From Gnetum montanum (taxonomy: Eukaryota; Streptophyta; Gnetopsida; Gnetales; Gnetaceae): a DNA stretch of 64,000 nucleotides. Within the stretch, counting starts at the first letter, position 1; every line of letters starts with the position of its first letter. Positions 10,576-23,919 of this stretch are shown here, piece after piece. A program made the position numbers and the translations under genes. Under the pieces are notes generated by a model. The model searched no databases and was not told where the DNA came from. It saw only the letters and a list, made by a program, of their open reading frames with translations. The stretch spans positions 492,432-556,431 of the forward strand of contig MNCI01037953.1 in assembly GCA_015680685.1 (NCBI GenBank), in the 5' to 3' direction.

Positions 10576-12700
10576 CCATCTGTGCTAATCATATACGTGG
10601 TTCTCAATTTTTCTATTTTTTGTTTTACACATTTTTATCTTTACAAATTATTTATTTTATACCTTTCATATTTTTAAAACTATTTCCTATTTTACACCAT
10701 CATTAGTACATTTAAATTTTTCTTGAATATTTTACACTTTATATATATATATATATATTTTACTTTATTTTAGTGTGATTTTCTAATTTTTGTTAATAAA
10801 CATGTTTTATGCCAACATGACATAGTGGTGCTCTAGTTGTTGCTAATGGTGGTTTGTGCCTAATGTTTTATTTGATAATGTTTGGTTTTAATGTTTGAAT
10901 TTTTGTATTGATGGCTAAGGCATGGTTTCTTTTTCATGGAATGGGTAGTGAGTCCATGACATCGACACATCCACAAACTCTACGGTTTTCCTTATTTTGG
11001 AACTATGAGGTCCCTTTCATTAAATGAACTTTTAATAAATTTGTAACCTTGGTAGTTTCTAGAATTAGGAAGGATACAAAGGTTTGCTCAAAGTGTGACT
11101 TCAAGGAGACTCAATATTCTTTGTACTCTTCTACTTGGATGCATGAGTGTTTTCATAGACTTCTTACCATTTTTTGTTAACCAATAATAGGAAGTTAAAT
11201 AAGTCTTTACATGGTGTGGTTCACATCCAAATAGAAAAAATAAAAAGAATGAAAAAAAAACCATGATGGGAATTCAAAGCACATCCCTTAGACAAATAAA
11301 CCAGCTACAAGAATTGGTTATGGAACTAGAAAGACATGTTACCCATGCCTGAAGGTCCCCTCTAACTAAGGCCTTCTCTCACTTCCTACTTCTCTTTTCT
11401 TCTTCTTTTGGAATGATGATTGTTCTATGGGAGAACTCTTATGTCTTGAGGGGATGGATCGGTCTTGAAGTGGCAATGCAAAGTCACTGACATCAGTTGG
11501 TTTTGGTCTAGACTAAGGATGGATCTTCTTAGGTCATTTAAACATAAATTCATAAGGGACTTATTATGACCTCAATTTGGAATCCCATTCCACCTTCTTC
11601 ATCATCCATCCATGCTACCCATAACTCACCTCACTTTCGGTGTCCATGTTCCTTTTTGGTGTCTTTGTCTGAGGTACTTGAATTCTTTGGTAGAATCTTT
11701 TAGGTTTTGGTTCTTAACTTTCATAAATCATTAATCACCTATGGGGTCCATAGACTCCTTAGGTTGAGGTCATGCAAAGGAAAACAATGCATGTGCCTAC
11801 TATNAGACTCCTTAGGTTGAGGTCATGCAAAGGAAAACAATGCATGTGCCTACTATAGAAGGGACCCACTTGCATATCTCATGGTTGGGTTTGTTATGTC
11901 CCTTATCCTTAGGCATTCTTGCAATTAGAATCTTTTTTACATCCATCTTTTGCAGCTAACCATGTGCTTCTTTAGATATTTTCTTTATTTCACACATTAT
12001 CCATCAAAAATTTGAAGTTTTGAGCTTTCAAAGATCCTCTTTAATGATTTCATCATATTCTTGGCTTTTCTGGGACTTCATGGACTCCAAATTCATTTAA
12101 AAATTCCTTGTGTTTTTTGAAATATTCAAAAATAAATTTTTTTTCATGAACCCCATAAATGGGGCCCTGTCAATGGAGTCCATGCATATATGAAGCCTTG
12201 TGTACATAGCCCTATCTATGTAGTGCACAAATACTATAAATATGTGCATCCTCCTTTGAAATTTTCACATTTGGCCACAAATGCTAAGTAATTTCTTCAA
12301 ATTTTCAAAGCCTTGAACCTTCCAGAGACCATAACTTCCTAACCATTTATCCAAATCACTTTGTTCTTAGACCCTGTATCTCCTAGAGGTAAGCTCTTAA
12401 TGGTGGGGGCCACAAATGTGCTATTTTTGATAGAAAAATTTTCACCATTTTTCTAACTCCCACAAAGGTTTAACTAAGAAATTAGCATTAAAACATCAAA
12501 TTATAGAAGTTAAACCCTTCCAACAAGCTCTAGTGATAGTTATAATTAAAATAAATTAGTAAAATAAAAATAAAATAATCAATCTTCCATTGTCCAATTG
12601 TAGCTAAGTGTAACTAACTAACAAGATAAGGTATTTAATATTCTAAGTAACACATTATATCTACTAATTCACGGATATGTTGTGACCACAAAGGACACCC
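10576..12700. other. Non-coding, possible 3' LTR of element A
   Basis: AT-rich sequence with an (AT)n run at 10741-10759 and no supported gene. If the polypurine tract is right, the left part is LTR. An assembly-type duplication sits at 11752-11856. Nothing else is recognised. Confidence 0.4.
11752..11856. repeat. 52-bp exact direct repeat around a single N (assembly join)
   Basis: Bases 11752-11803 and 11805-11856 are identical and separated only by N at 11804. A perfect repeat in a region where every other repeat is strongly diverged is best explained by two contig ends that overlap but were not merged. The true genome probably has one copy. Confidence 0.9.
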
Positions 12701-12949
12701 AAAGGCAAAAACACGTAGGAAAGAGGACTGTCTCAACCAATGGAGAAATGGCCAAGAATGGAAAGGGGTAAAGAACCAACCCAAGAAGAACTAATTGCAA
12801 CCCATGCCATGGGACCTTTTATAGAAGAGGCCAAAGTGGAATCTATTTGTCAGATTCTAAAACTAGCAGCAACAACAGAACATTCCCACTGAGGTAAGGC
12901 ATTAGCTCAACAAGTAAACCTTGAGGTGACCTTGATGGAGCCCTAACTA

Positions 12950-15560
12950 AATTAGATCATATCAAGGAAGATCCAAAAACCAATGCTCTAAGAGTTAAAA
13001 TTTATCTTTTTCTTAAAGCAAGCAACTAAAGAAGTACAGGGATGACTAAAGAGCTTTTCCATGTGGCTAATTATCACTTCCAAGGGGGAGCAGTATATGG
13101 AAGAAATATTCTTATTTTGGAACAATAGGTAGGTTGGTTCAATAGTTAAAATTAAGGACATTTTAGTGTTCTACTTGATGTAGGCCAGTGTAGAGGCACT
13201 TGGGTTGTCTAAAATTGGGATGAATGTCACTGAGATTATAATGTAAGTGGATCCCAACATTAAAAAGGAATGGGTTTGGCGATGCTATGGTATCAACTAT
13301 AAGGAGTACGGTGTGCTCACATTGGTAGAAAAAATTCACTATAAGATTATGACCTTTCACCTAAACCCCAGAAGGAAAATTAGCATGATCATTGCTTTTC
13401 TACCTGTGAATGTGCTACTCTGAGTGGGAGATTCCCCAACAATCTTTCATAGCTAATATATCTAGAGATAGAGAAGTGGCTTAAGGAGAATCAATGTGGA
13501 AGGAAGGCACTCCCCTTTCCATGCCTCATCAAAAAACTATGTCAAGGGGGAGGGATGGTTTACTATACAAATGATGCTATCTAATGTGCTTCAACCACTA
13601 ATTGGGTAGAGATGATTAAGGATAAAATTCCTACAATAATTATTCAAGAAGAGGAGGAGCAACCACCACCTCCACCTACCACTCAAAAAATTATGTTGAA
13701 TGTTGCTATAACATCCCAATGGTTGCACATGTAACAAGAATGGCTCTTAAGCGAGAAAGAGCAATGAGTAGGCATGAGTGGTGGCGATCCATTTGTGTAC
13801 CAGCAATTGATGAGTAGCCTAAATGAGGTGGCTCAAATAATCAACCTAATGGGAGGAGGTGGATCCATTTTATCTACCCAATGAACATAATTGTCTACAA
13901 GGTTGAATCCTAGAACCAAAGAGGTAATTATATCTCTCTCAGAATAGCAGCCACTCCCAGAGATTTCTAGGAACACTGTGACCTTCTCAGTGTTCTTGGA
14001 GGAAGGTGAGGGGGAAAAGGTACTGGTGATGCAACACCAAAGACAAGAAATAGTAGTAGATGTGGTTTCTAATAAAATTGTCAAAACACTTAATGCACCT
14101 ATTACATCTATACTAAACATCACTGCACTAAAAGATGTGCAGACGTCTATAGGGATCATAAGTGATAGATTAAGTGTAGCATAGCATGAAAAACTATTAG
14201 ATTGAATAGTAGGAATTGGGAAACCACTTTTGGATGTCTTTGATCTTCTAGATAGTATTACTGAAACCCAATCAGAGCTTCTAAAGGTAAGGGGCAAGAA
14301 AATTATTTTGGAAGGGAAACTCAAAACAGCTAAAGAGCTGAATGAATTCTTGGTTGTGGATGTTGCTTAGTTGATAGCCCAAATTGTATACCTTACATTT
14401 CTCAATCCAACATTTACAAGAGATGAAGCTCTTGAAAAGCTTTACACTAGGCTGAAAGGGGTTGAGGGTGTGATGGAGACAATAGTGTTCTACCGATCCT
14501 TGGTAGAGATCATCTAGCACAAAATTTAGAAGGCCTTGGATCTAACCCATCAGGAGAATGTGCAACTAACCATAGAAAACCATCGCCTATGAAACATTGA
14601 TGTGCATAAACAATAGTTGACTGATTTTATCCATCAATAGTAAGAGCAACTAGCTAGAGTAAACACAGTGCTAAGGAGATTGACAACTGAGAATAGAAAC
14701 CTCTTCATGGAGGAGGTTAGTGCCCTTCATGAAAAGATAATGATAGAGGTAGCTACCTAGAAATCAGAGGCTCTTAAATTCAAGAGAGTTAAGGATCACT
14801 ATAGAGACTAGGTTGGCCTATAAAAAGAAGTAAATGAAAAACATATTCAAGTGGCTAAGGCAAAAGTGAATGAGACCCTCTAGCAGCTCCAACATGGACA
14901 TGAATTATGGTAGACCATCATTGATGGGATTGATTAGTGCAATAAAGTATAAATTTTCCTAAAGGTGTTGTAGACAGAAAAAATGATGGAATCCATGGAG
15001 CTTGCCAATCTTTGATATGCAAACTTAGCTATGTTAACTATCAGATGGCCATAGTTATAATTGGAAAAGCAAGTGACTAGCTCGTATTTGATATACAAGG
15101 CCAAGTTCAAGAACCACAAGGAAACCAAGCAAAAACTTGTGGTGGAAAAAACTAAACTTAAGATTCTTAAGGGTAAATACATTGATCAAATATTTGTTGC
15201 CAAGAACCTAGCCAAAAGAATGAATGACTACTAGGAGCTACAAAACATAGTGAAGGTGTTCAATGATGAACATAAACAATTTTCTACCTTGTTTGTCAAC
15301 ATTAAGGAGTTGTTGCCCGTAATGCCCTATCCATGGGGTATCCCCATTCTAGCCCACATTGGCAATGCCACATGAACCATGAATGATCCCTAGAGTAAGG
15401 AGGAGATGATGAAGGCATTACTAGATGCCTTTCACCTTCCACCAAAGGTAGCCACTATAGTAGGACAACCATAGCTACCTTAGCCACCATGCACCCTTAG
15501 AGTTGGTGAAGGTCCTACGGAACCTTAAGATCCTCCACTACTTGGGATTTTTTGATCTTC
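12950..15560 (+). pseudogene. Unrecognised accessory protein gene with coiled coil (copy 1)
   Basis: One reading direction gives long protein-like stretches broken by many TAG stops. The order is: a segment near 13160-13380; IEKWLKENQCGRKALPFPCL near 13470, resembling plant 'transposon protein' domains of retroelement origin; an acidic/Pro stretch (QEEEEQPPPPPT) near 13660; EKVLVMQHQRQEIVVDVV at ~14020; a charged, heptad-like region from ~14280 to 15290; and a Pro-rich tail to ~15560. A homologous gene lies on the minus strand at 20.05-22.47 kb (shared VMQHQ and LKDVQT/VKDLQT blocks). I do not recognise a host family. An accessory ORF of a retroelement is the likeliest reading. Confidence 0.55.
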
Positions 15561-15777
15561 TCAATTGCCTTCATGCGATTAGAGGATGTGCTGTCTAGTT
15601 TTGAGTAGTCATGTCATGGTATTTAATTGTGTATCATGAACACCACAAACTTTTGTAATGTATTGATTTGTACACTTTGGAACTTAGTTTTGTTATGTTA
15701 AGAGTCAATCAATAATTCCATATCTTTTCAATTTTATAAAGGAATTCAAGGAGAAGTTTTCATTTAGTTGTTGGGGT

Positions 15778-16140
15778 ATGATGAAGCATCAAAGTATTGC
15801 ATCGATGGACCCCCATTGATGTGGCACCGTTGATGGGTCACCTATTGACGAGGCCATGTCAATGTAGTGTTTGCTATGTTTGTGAGGCCTAATTGACGTA
15901 GCTCCATAATAAAGTCTATAAATACACACTTACTAGCTATGTTTATAAGAAGGTCATATCATAGTTGTAGCAAAGCTCTTGTAGTTTTGTCATTTGAAAG
16001 TTACAATATTTCTCTGAGTGCCCAAAATAGGAGTCAAAAAGTATACCAATCTTTATTTGAGCACTGTTGTACCTGAGGACACCAGTGTAAACAACAATAA
16101 AGATGAGCCTTTTGGTTAAACCTTGTAGCAATTGGAATAG
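15778..16140 (+). mobile_element. LTR-like segment with TATA box
   Basis: It begins after ttgttggggta (polypurine-like) with TGATGAAGC. It contains ctataaatacacac near 15920 as a good TATA box and short internal repeats of the ttgatg/cattgatg kind near 15800-15900. Position right after the accessory ORF suits a 3' LTR. The partner and the right edge were not found. Confidence 0.35.
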
Positions 16141-18280
16141 ATTAATGATTTATTTATGCATTTACTATTTTTCTTAATTATGCAATTAATTAAGCTAATT
16201 AGACTTCAAGTGATTAGTTAATTAATTAAGCTAAATAGATTAAACACATAAGTATGACTGCTTTGAGCATAACATACATCACTTGGTAATCCTAGTAGCA
16301 CTTAACATTTGGTAACCCAACAATGTTGTATGTGTTCAAGATGTGTATAGAAAGTGGAACTAAATACTTATGTTAGGATTAGTTAAACATTAATTAATTA
16401 ATTAATTAAATTAACTATTAAATTACTTCATTTCTCTATTTAAAGCACTAGGAACATAAAACATAAAATAATAAAAATCATATGCCTTGATTACACTTGA
16501 CCATAGCTTTGTACATCACAAGTGTAATTGGGAAGACAAAAAATGACTATTAGTGAAAGTTCACTTCCTAGGGGCTATTGTCTCAAAAGATATAGAGTCT
16601 ATAGAATTTGACTAGATCATGCTTGAACACTTAGTGATTCGTATGGTTGAGCATAGGGGTACTTGACTCATCAATACAATATTTCTCATAATAGTTGAAT
16701 CAAACTTAGTTACAACATATAAGAATGACAAAGATTCAAGTCTAAGATTGAGAATCCCATGAACTTTTGGCTTACTAGTTTTCTCTCACTTTTTTTCCTT
16801 CTTTGTTAGCAACCATCGATCGTAGTGAAAAGTCCTCTAACTTTTCAAGTTTGATTCTCTTTGAGACTTCTATCTATTAGTTTTCATAGCTCTTTTCATT
16901 GATCCTTCCATCTTGTAATATGTGGTATCTACAATGATATAAAATAAAATGTAGTTGCAATGCTTTGTAATGAAATAAAATAATATGTATTGATGCCATG
17001 GGCATAGGTTGCTAGTAATTTTGTGGTTGCATTATTTGGCACTAGTTGCTTGTTGGAGTTTGACTTTATGACTTTGAGACAACTTCAAAATTCTCAAGAT
17101 CAAATGAGTAGGAATTAATATTGTAGAATCATACGATCATAACTCTCATTTTAGTGATAACTACTTTTTGTAATTCTTTGTAGTTATGAGTATCATAAGT
17201 CTTACTAACTTAACGACTTACAAATCCTCTTATTATGAACAACATTATTTTAAATTATAATTCTTCAACTTAATAATGATCATAAGCTATCATAAATAGT
17301 TTAGAATAAGTACTATTACTAGTTTTAATCATTTATAGCCATCATCTTTGGGATTGCTATAATTTTGAATTCAACCATTCTAAGAATATAGGAAAATTTT
17401 GTGTTTTGATGGTGTTGATCTTCCTATAGTAATGCATCTTCTTCTGGATTACACATGTCTCTTCATTGTAAAGTTATTATGATACACTTATGACTATTGT
17501 TCATAACTCATTATATTATGAACACTTATATATGGACCTATCATAGTCCTTACTTAGTCCATCATTAAGTTCTTAGTAAACTTAAATTCACCTTCTCTAC
17601 TATACTTTATCAAGTCTTCTTTAACTTAACTTCATAATGTTCTTTTATACTTAACTAAGACACTCTTGTCTTAGCTTTGTTTTCTTACAAAATACTTTTT
17701 TGTATATATTAATTTCTTTTTCATTACAATCTTGTAGATGATCTTCTCTTCTTCTTTAAGAATTTGGACTAAGCTAAGTATGGAATAACTAGGATCTTTG
17801 GTTCTTCTTTGAGATACTAGATCTATTACTATAGGGATCACACATGTTTCTTACAATACTATTGCTACTCCTATTCATACTCAACTGAAGAGATTCTTCC
17901 TTCATACTTTTATGAATCACTCTAGTTCATATCTTTTGGTTCATGATAAATGGTAAAGAATTCCAATACTTAATCATACAAGTCATAAATATTCATGTGT
18001 GATCAGATGATAATTCATAAATGAATAATGTATGTATATTAATGATTTGATGATAAGTTCACAATTGTTGTCTTCTCACTTAGAGTTAGCAGAGTGCCAA
18101 ATGTATGGTTTAACTCTTAGTAAGGTGTATGTGGATCTTTTGGTATATAAGAACATTGAAAATGAAGCAGTGGTCAAAATTTTTTATGAGAAATTATAGG
18201 CCTAATGAAGCTAAGTTTGAGAGATTAAGGAGAGCAAGAATTAACAATTTGGGATGATAAAATCTGGAAGAAGATGCATA
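16141..18280. other. AT-rich intergenic DNA
   Basis: No supported gene. There are runs of taattaattaa near 16180-16410, and otherwise diverged AT-rich sequence without recognisable domains. Confidence 0.6.
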
Positions 18281-18299
18281 AAATTTAGAAAAGATCATG

Positions 18300-18610
18300 A
18301 AGACAAGAGACATTCCGATCCAAGATAAGATAACTTGCAAAATGATAAGATGTATCCTACTTATAAAAGACATCTTTGGCAAAAAGGCCTCATCTCTATC
18401 AAGACATATCCCAAAAATAGGAGACATCTCCTCCAAATCCGAGATGTCTTCTCCTAGGACCAAATGTCTTCTTTGAGAAATCTTGCCTATTTAGACATCT
18501 TCTCCATTTCCAAGACATCTTAGGGTTAAAAAAAGCATCTTCCCTGTTTGCCAGCAAAATTAGTGAGATGTCCCAAGCCTTGTAGAAGACATCTTAAGTA
18601 GCCATTTCTA
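18300..18610. repeat. Cluster of dispersed GACATCTC / GAGATGTC motifs
   Basis: About a dozen agacatct or gagatgtc motifs, in both orientations, lie within 310 bases. A similar cluster occurs at 22820-23035, with a shared gccagc...ttagtgagatg phrase in the same orientation, which suggests both are parts of related LTRs. Motifs of opposite orientation can pair with each other. Confidence 0.6.
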
Positions 18611-20040
18611 GCTATTGAAGGGATTCCAATAGGTTAATGAAGAAAACAAGGTTATATAGGAAGGACACACTTAAGAGAATAGAGCGGCCTTTTTTAAGAC
18701 ACTAGATAACCATATTACATTAGATCATGAATTCTCTATTTTCTATCTTCTATCTTCTATTGTATTTCAATTGTGCTTCAAAGCAAGAAATCAAAGGAGT
18801 TACCTCTATTCATTCTTGATTTTTCTTTCTATTTTTGATAAAAGCTATTTTTGGGTTGAATGAGCTTCATAAGGAAAGACATCCTCTATAAAGCTTAATA
18901 GCTTATAGGTACCCTAAGGAGTTGGATGGGTTTCTTAAGAGAAAATATCTCTAGCTGAGCTTGAGAGCTTACTTTGTAAAGGTTGTGGTATCCTTGAAAC
19001 TACATTTTTGATGAAACAAAGTTTGGAGGTGTGTATAGGTTCTACCCTTTGAGTGTGGATGTATCCAAGTTAGGGAATCATGTAGAATTAGTTGTACAAT
19101 ATTTGATTTTTTTTGTATGAACTTATTTACCCCCTCTAAGTTCTTGATCTTTAGTGTATGATCAAATGATGTTGTTTGGCTTTAAGTATGCTAAAGATAA
19201 AAATAACAAAAATTATTGTGAATTTTATTACTAAGTATAATGTAAGTGTAAAACTATTCTATCCTATTGGAAATAAGTATTTGATCTTGGCTTGTTGTAT
19301 ATGTTCTAGGTTAATGTAATTGTTATTGAGATTACCAAGTAACTTTATTACTAAGTGAATCAAGTAAAATCACTACTGGTAGCCAAAAAATTATACTTTA
19401 TGCTTGAAACTAGTCATACTTATTCCACATTTACTAATGAACATAGCAATAATAAAAGACTTATAAAATGTAAATGACATAGTAAAAGTAAGCAACATTA
19501 GGAAGTAAATTTATTCTATGTGAAATGCTACAATGATAAGAATAATATTTATCTTTATTATTATTCATGAATTACATCTAAAAATAATTTACTCAAATAA
19601 ATATTTCATAAAACTATTAATCATCACATTGTGGGCATTTACAACTAATTGTAACTTTAAGAAAACAAATTGCAAGAATTTTGCTAAATGTTGACAAAAC
19701 TTATTTATTTGACATGACTACAGACTTATATTTATAGAAAAGATCATGATCCACTATATCGTATCTATGACATCATATACTGAGATATGATATTCCATCT
19801 ATGATATCATATTCCCTTATAAAATTTTTTATCATACCCCTATGACTAACTAAAAACTCATCCTTAAGTTCAAATAAAAGAAGGATGGAGTTTATTACAA
19901 CTTATGGGGTTACATGGACTTGACATCATGATAGATAAACATGACTACTAACTATGAATGCCACATCTTTACTTAAGTGATGTTACAATATTATTGTATA
20001 GCACATTCTTCATTTCAAAAATAATAATTAAACAAAACAA
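18611..20040. other. AT-rich intergenic DNA
   Basis: No supported gene and no clear repeat structure. It probably continues an old LTR or leader sequence. Confidence 0.5.
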
Positions 20041-20052
20041 AATGAAGACTTG

Positions 20053-22470
20053 ATGTAGTCTTTTCAAGTTCCTGATGGTGATGGCTCCTCCTTAGGCTTC
20101 TTCCTTTTATTATCTAGCTTCTTAAACTGATACTTATTTAGTAGCACTCTTAGCCTTTTTTCTTGGGTCTTAGGATGATGTAATATTCATGACAACTCAC
20201 TTATGTTATCTGATGTTGGTACTTTCCAATAACATGATAGTTGTAAAAAAAATTAATTAGACTTAATGTACCATGCTGCAAACTGTGTTTTTTATATCTC
20301 AAAATATTTGGTCATCTTTTGTTATTCTTGATAGACTATCATTCTTTTGATCAAATTTGTTGCAATCTCTTTTTGATCTTAATAACTTGATTTGACTACT
20401 TAAAGCTTTGATTTTTCCATGTAAAGATTTTGTTGTGCATCTTTTCTATTTGTGAACTATCTTTCATACAAAGAATACATAGTAGCTACTTTTTACTCTA
20501 GCTTTGCTCTTGGTCTACCTGCTATTAACATGGCCAAGTTAGCATAGAGTAGATTTGATAAGCCCATATACTTTGTTAAATATTCTATATGTATGTTTTT
20601 ATTCTTAGGCTAAGATTGGTAGAGCAAGGCAAGACTACCCAAGATGGCTTGCCAATAAGGTAGCTACTATGTAATGGAGCTAATCTTTGGCTTGGCCATT
20701 TGGATTTCCTTCTTCTTGATCTTCCTATACATGCCCACCTAATCTTTGAAGTGTTCTTTATGAATTTCATGCTTCTTAGCCTTGTTTTTCCATGAGATGA
20801 TTTCCATGGCTAACTTCTAGCTTATTGCATGTACCTTCTCCATTGTTAAGGTTCTGTTCTCTTTGGCCAACTATCTCATATCTAGATCGACTCTACATAA
20901 TTTCTCTCTTAGTTGATGGATTTCTTTCCTCAAGCATGTCCTTCTATTTCTCTATATCCATCAACCTATATTTTTCTACATTAATTTTTATATTCTTCCC
21001 TTTTATTGTAGCAATAACTTTAGCATGGATGTATATCTGAGCTTCTATAGCTAAGGTATTCCAAATTGCTTTCTCCTTTTTCATCTCCATCTATTTTTTC
21101 TTAATCATCAGTTGATCAATTTGATCATTCGTAAATTGCAATAACTGCTCTAGTGCAACATATTTTATATGATCTTATCTTTCAGCTCTTAATGTAGCTA
21201 GTTCTTCTTGTTGATCTTTAGGTACATGATGACCTAATTACTAAAGTGTTCTTTGAGACTTTCATGCTTCTTAGCCTTATTTTTCCTTGTGCTAAATTCA
21301 AGAGTTAACTTTTTTCTTACCATGTGTACTTTCTCCATTGATAAGATTCTATTCTCTTAGGTCAACTATCTCATATCTAGATTGACTCTAGAAAACTATT
21401 CTCTTAGTTTATGGGTGCTTTTCTCAAGCATGTTTTTCTATTATTCTACATCCATAAACCTAAGATTTTCTACAATAAGTTTTCATTCTTATCTTCTATG
21501 ATTGAAATAGCTTTAGCATCGGTGTACATCTAAGCTTCTACAACTAAGGTATTCCAAACTACTTTCTCCTTTTCATCTTCATCGTTTTTTCCTAGTTATT
21601 AGTTAATCAATTTGATTGCTTTTAAATTGCAAGAACTGGTCTAGTATAACATATTATATATGGTTGTATCTTTCTATACTTAATGTAGCTAGTTCTTCTT
21701 GTAGCCTTTGCACTTCATTCTTTTACCATGACCAGTTTTTCTTTTACCATGACCAGTTTTTCTTTTATGGAGATCAATTCTAACTACAATGTAGTAATAT
21801 CATTAGGAATATAAAAAAGATTCTACATGACTTACCTAGTATGCAATATTCTTTTTAATGCATCTTCGTGTTTAGTAGGTAACATGATTTTCTTCCCTGA
21901 TGTTCTAGCTAATGTTTGTAAATCCTTCACTTCAAAAATATCTACCAGTGGCACAATGTAAATATTAAATGATTCCTTCATGTGATCAATGATTTCTTCT
22001 ACTACTTCAACTACATCTTGGTGTTGCATTACCACTATAGTAGCTCCTTTTCTAATTTCTAATACCACTTGGAATGATGCAACATTTACAAAGATGTATT
22101 ATGTGTAATCATCATTCTTTTCTACCTACAAAGATACTTGAGTACTAGCAAGTGTTGTTGATATTGTAAGTCTACTTGAATCATCTCTAACTCTACATAC
22201 ATAAAAGAGTTCTTTGTTATTCAAATTTATTATTTATACAATCTATTACAAATGGCTCATGAAGGGCATGTAATCAGACTATTGTGCTAGTAGTGCACTT
22301 GGTCCTGCTCATTCTACAGCTAGGGTTGATGCACTAGATCCTACCTATTTTATTCCTATGATTGGAATGTTTACCACTGGTGACTTTGTTATAGCTTTAG
22401 TGCCTACTAGTTTGTCTACTTGATATTTTTTGAAAGGCACTAACTTAAAAATCTTTGCATATAAGCATTT
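20053..22470 (-). pseudogene. Unrecognised accessory protein gene with coiled coil (copy 2)
   Basis: The minus strand reads, from ~22.45 kb downward: KLVGTKAITKSPVVNIPI, then VVMQHQDVVEVVEEIIDHM and FEVKDLQTLART (21832-22068), which match the plus-strand gene at 13.9-14.2 kb. A long Lys/Glu-rich helical region follows, ending in a basic tail (KLDNKRKKPKEEP) with a stop near 20053. The helical part carries an internal ~494-base tandem duplication. TAG and TAA stops are frequent, so the gene is dead. Function unknown; a retroelement accessory ORF is inferred from its duplicate and its setting. Confidence 0.55.
20739..21725. repeat. ~494-bp tandem duplication inside the coiled-coil gene
   Basis: Two direct units, ~20739-21231 and ~21232-21725, share landmarks in the same order: aagtgttcttt, catgcttcttagcc, ttctccattg, caactatctcatatctagat, tcaagcatg, aatgtagctagttcttcttg. 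The spacing is 493-495. The duplicated stretch encodes about 165 residues of predicted helix. Confidence 0.8.
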
Positions 22471-22479
22471 TGGTCTTTC

Positions 22480-22815
22480 TGGAGAACATAATTTATGTAA
22501 CCTAGAATTTCTACTTGCGTGCACAATTTTCTAATAAGACATGAGAATAGAAGAATGGATTTCCCTATCTTCTTTTCCTTGAATCTTCTCTGAATTTCTA
22601 GAAACAATAAGTATGTTATGTTTGCTTAAAATTTTTCCATTATAATGTTACTTCCTTTGGTAGCATAAGTAGAAATTTGATTGAGCCTCTAAGTTGAAAA
22701 AATGTGGTATCTTCAATGGTGTCAAGACACCTTTTTTAATTTCCTTGTGTTTTTCCTACAGGTGGTTTTTATAGGTTTTAGGATTTGGAAAGATGTATTT
22801 GCTAAGAGTTGAGAT
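22480..22815. other. Non-coding stretch
   Basis: No supported gene; AT-rich, between the accessory gene remnant and the GAGATGTC cluster. Confidence 0.5.
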
Positions 22816-22819
22816 TGCA

Positions 22820-23035
22820 CGAGACGTTTCAAATTCAAGGAAGATGCATTCGTTGAGTAATAGTCATCTCGAGTGAGATGTCTCATATTTGAGTAAGACA
22901 TCCAAGATTTTCTTGAGACATCCCATAGAATGATGAGATGTCTCACCTAAGAAGTCCTAGGTTTGGATGAGATGTCCTAGGCATAAGTAAGATGTTCCAC
23001 TTGCCAGCTAGGGTTATTAGTGAGATGATCCAAAT
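22820..23035. repeat. Second cluster of GAGATGTC motifs
   Basis: About ten gagatgtc or agacatcc-like motifs at 20-30 base intervals. It may belong to the 5' LTR of element C, since it lies ~0.9 kb upstream of that element's gag. Confidence 0.55.
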
Positions 23036-23900
23036 GAGTGGGAAAACTCCTGAAATTACAATTTGAATTTGGAAAATAGTCCAGATAAGATGGACAAAGA
23101 TGAAAATAGCTGAAGATTATCAAGTGAAGTTAGGAAAAGGTCTCTAAAATTATTATCCTTTCTTTATCAATAAATATTGATATATAATTCTTCATGAAAT
23201 ATCATGGAGAGAGCTCATGAGAAGAGTATGATATGTTTCATGAGAGAACATGTGAATAGTGCATGAGTGTGTATGTAACTCTTGATCAATTATGCATGTT
23301 TTGACTTAGTGTATTTTATGTACTTGTGAATTATGATCTCATTCCTAAGTTGTGGAAGAGATTCTTTATTGGTTAGGTCTTGCATTTAGAACAATAATTA
23401 AATGGTTGTAGAGCCTCATGTTTTCTAGTATCATTGAGTATTTTTGGTGTTTGAGGTTATGGAACCCTGTTGTAGTCTTCTTTTTACTAATTGAAGATAG
23501 CTAGTTTTATTACTTTCTAGCATATTGATTTATCTTTTAATAATATCTAGATTTAGTAGGTTTGAAGGTTGTTTTTCATTAGAGTGAACATGCTCCAATA
23601 TATATTGAGATTAGGGTGTTAGGTTAATTATCACTTTGGAATTTTGGTCAAGGGTTTTGTCAAATAATTTATATGATACCTAAGAAGGAATAAGTGAAAA
23701 TCCTAAATAGAAACATAAAGAACATGAAGTCTACCATTTAACTAATGCTTTATTGATTAGATAAAATTAGTGCAAAGTAAATAGGAATGTTGATCCTAAC
23801 CATGTTTAGACATGTAGAGGTGATGATCATTCATGTTAGGATGATGAAGAAGAAGTTTCATAGCTAGGTGGAGGGAATGATGAGAAAGAAACATCTAGAT
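23036..23900. other. Non-coding, probable 5' LTR/leader of element C
   Basis: No gene. It stands between the GAGATGTC cluster and the gag of element C. No convincing primer-binding site could be placed. Confidence 0.4.
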
Positions 23901-23919
23901 ATGAGAGTGTTAAAACTCA

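Noticed and set aside
13833-14324. 163-residue minus-strand ORF
   Set aside because: It is the complement of the coiled-coil accessory frame, which has a homologue at 20-22.5 kb; the minus frame has none.
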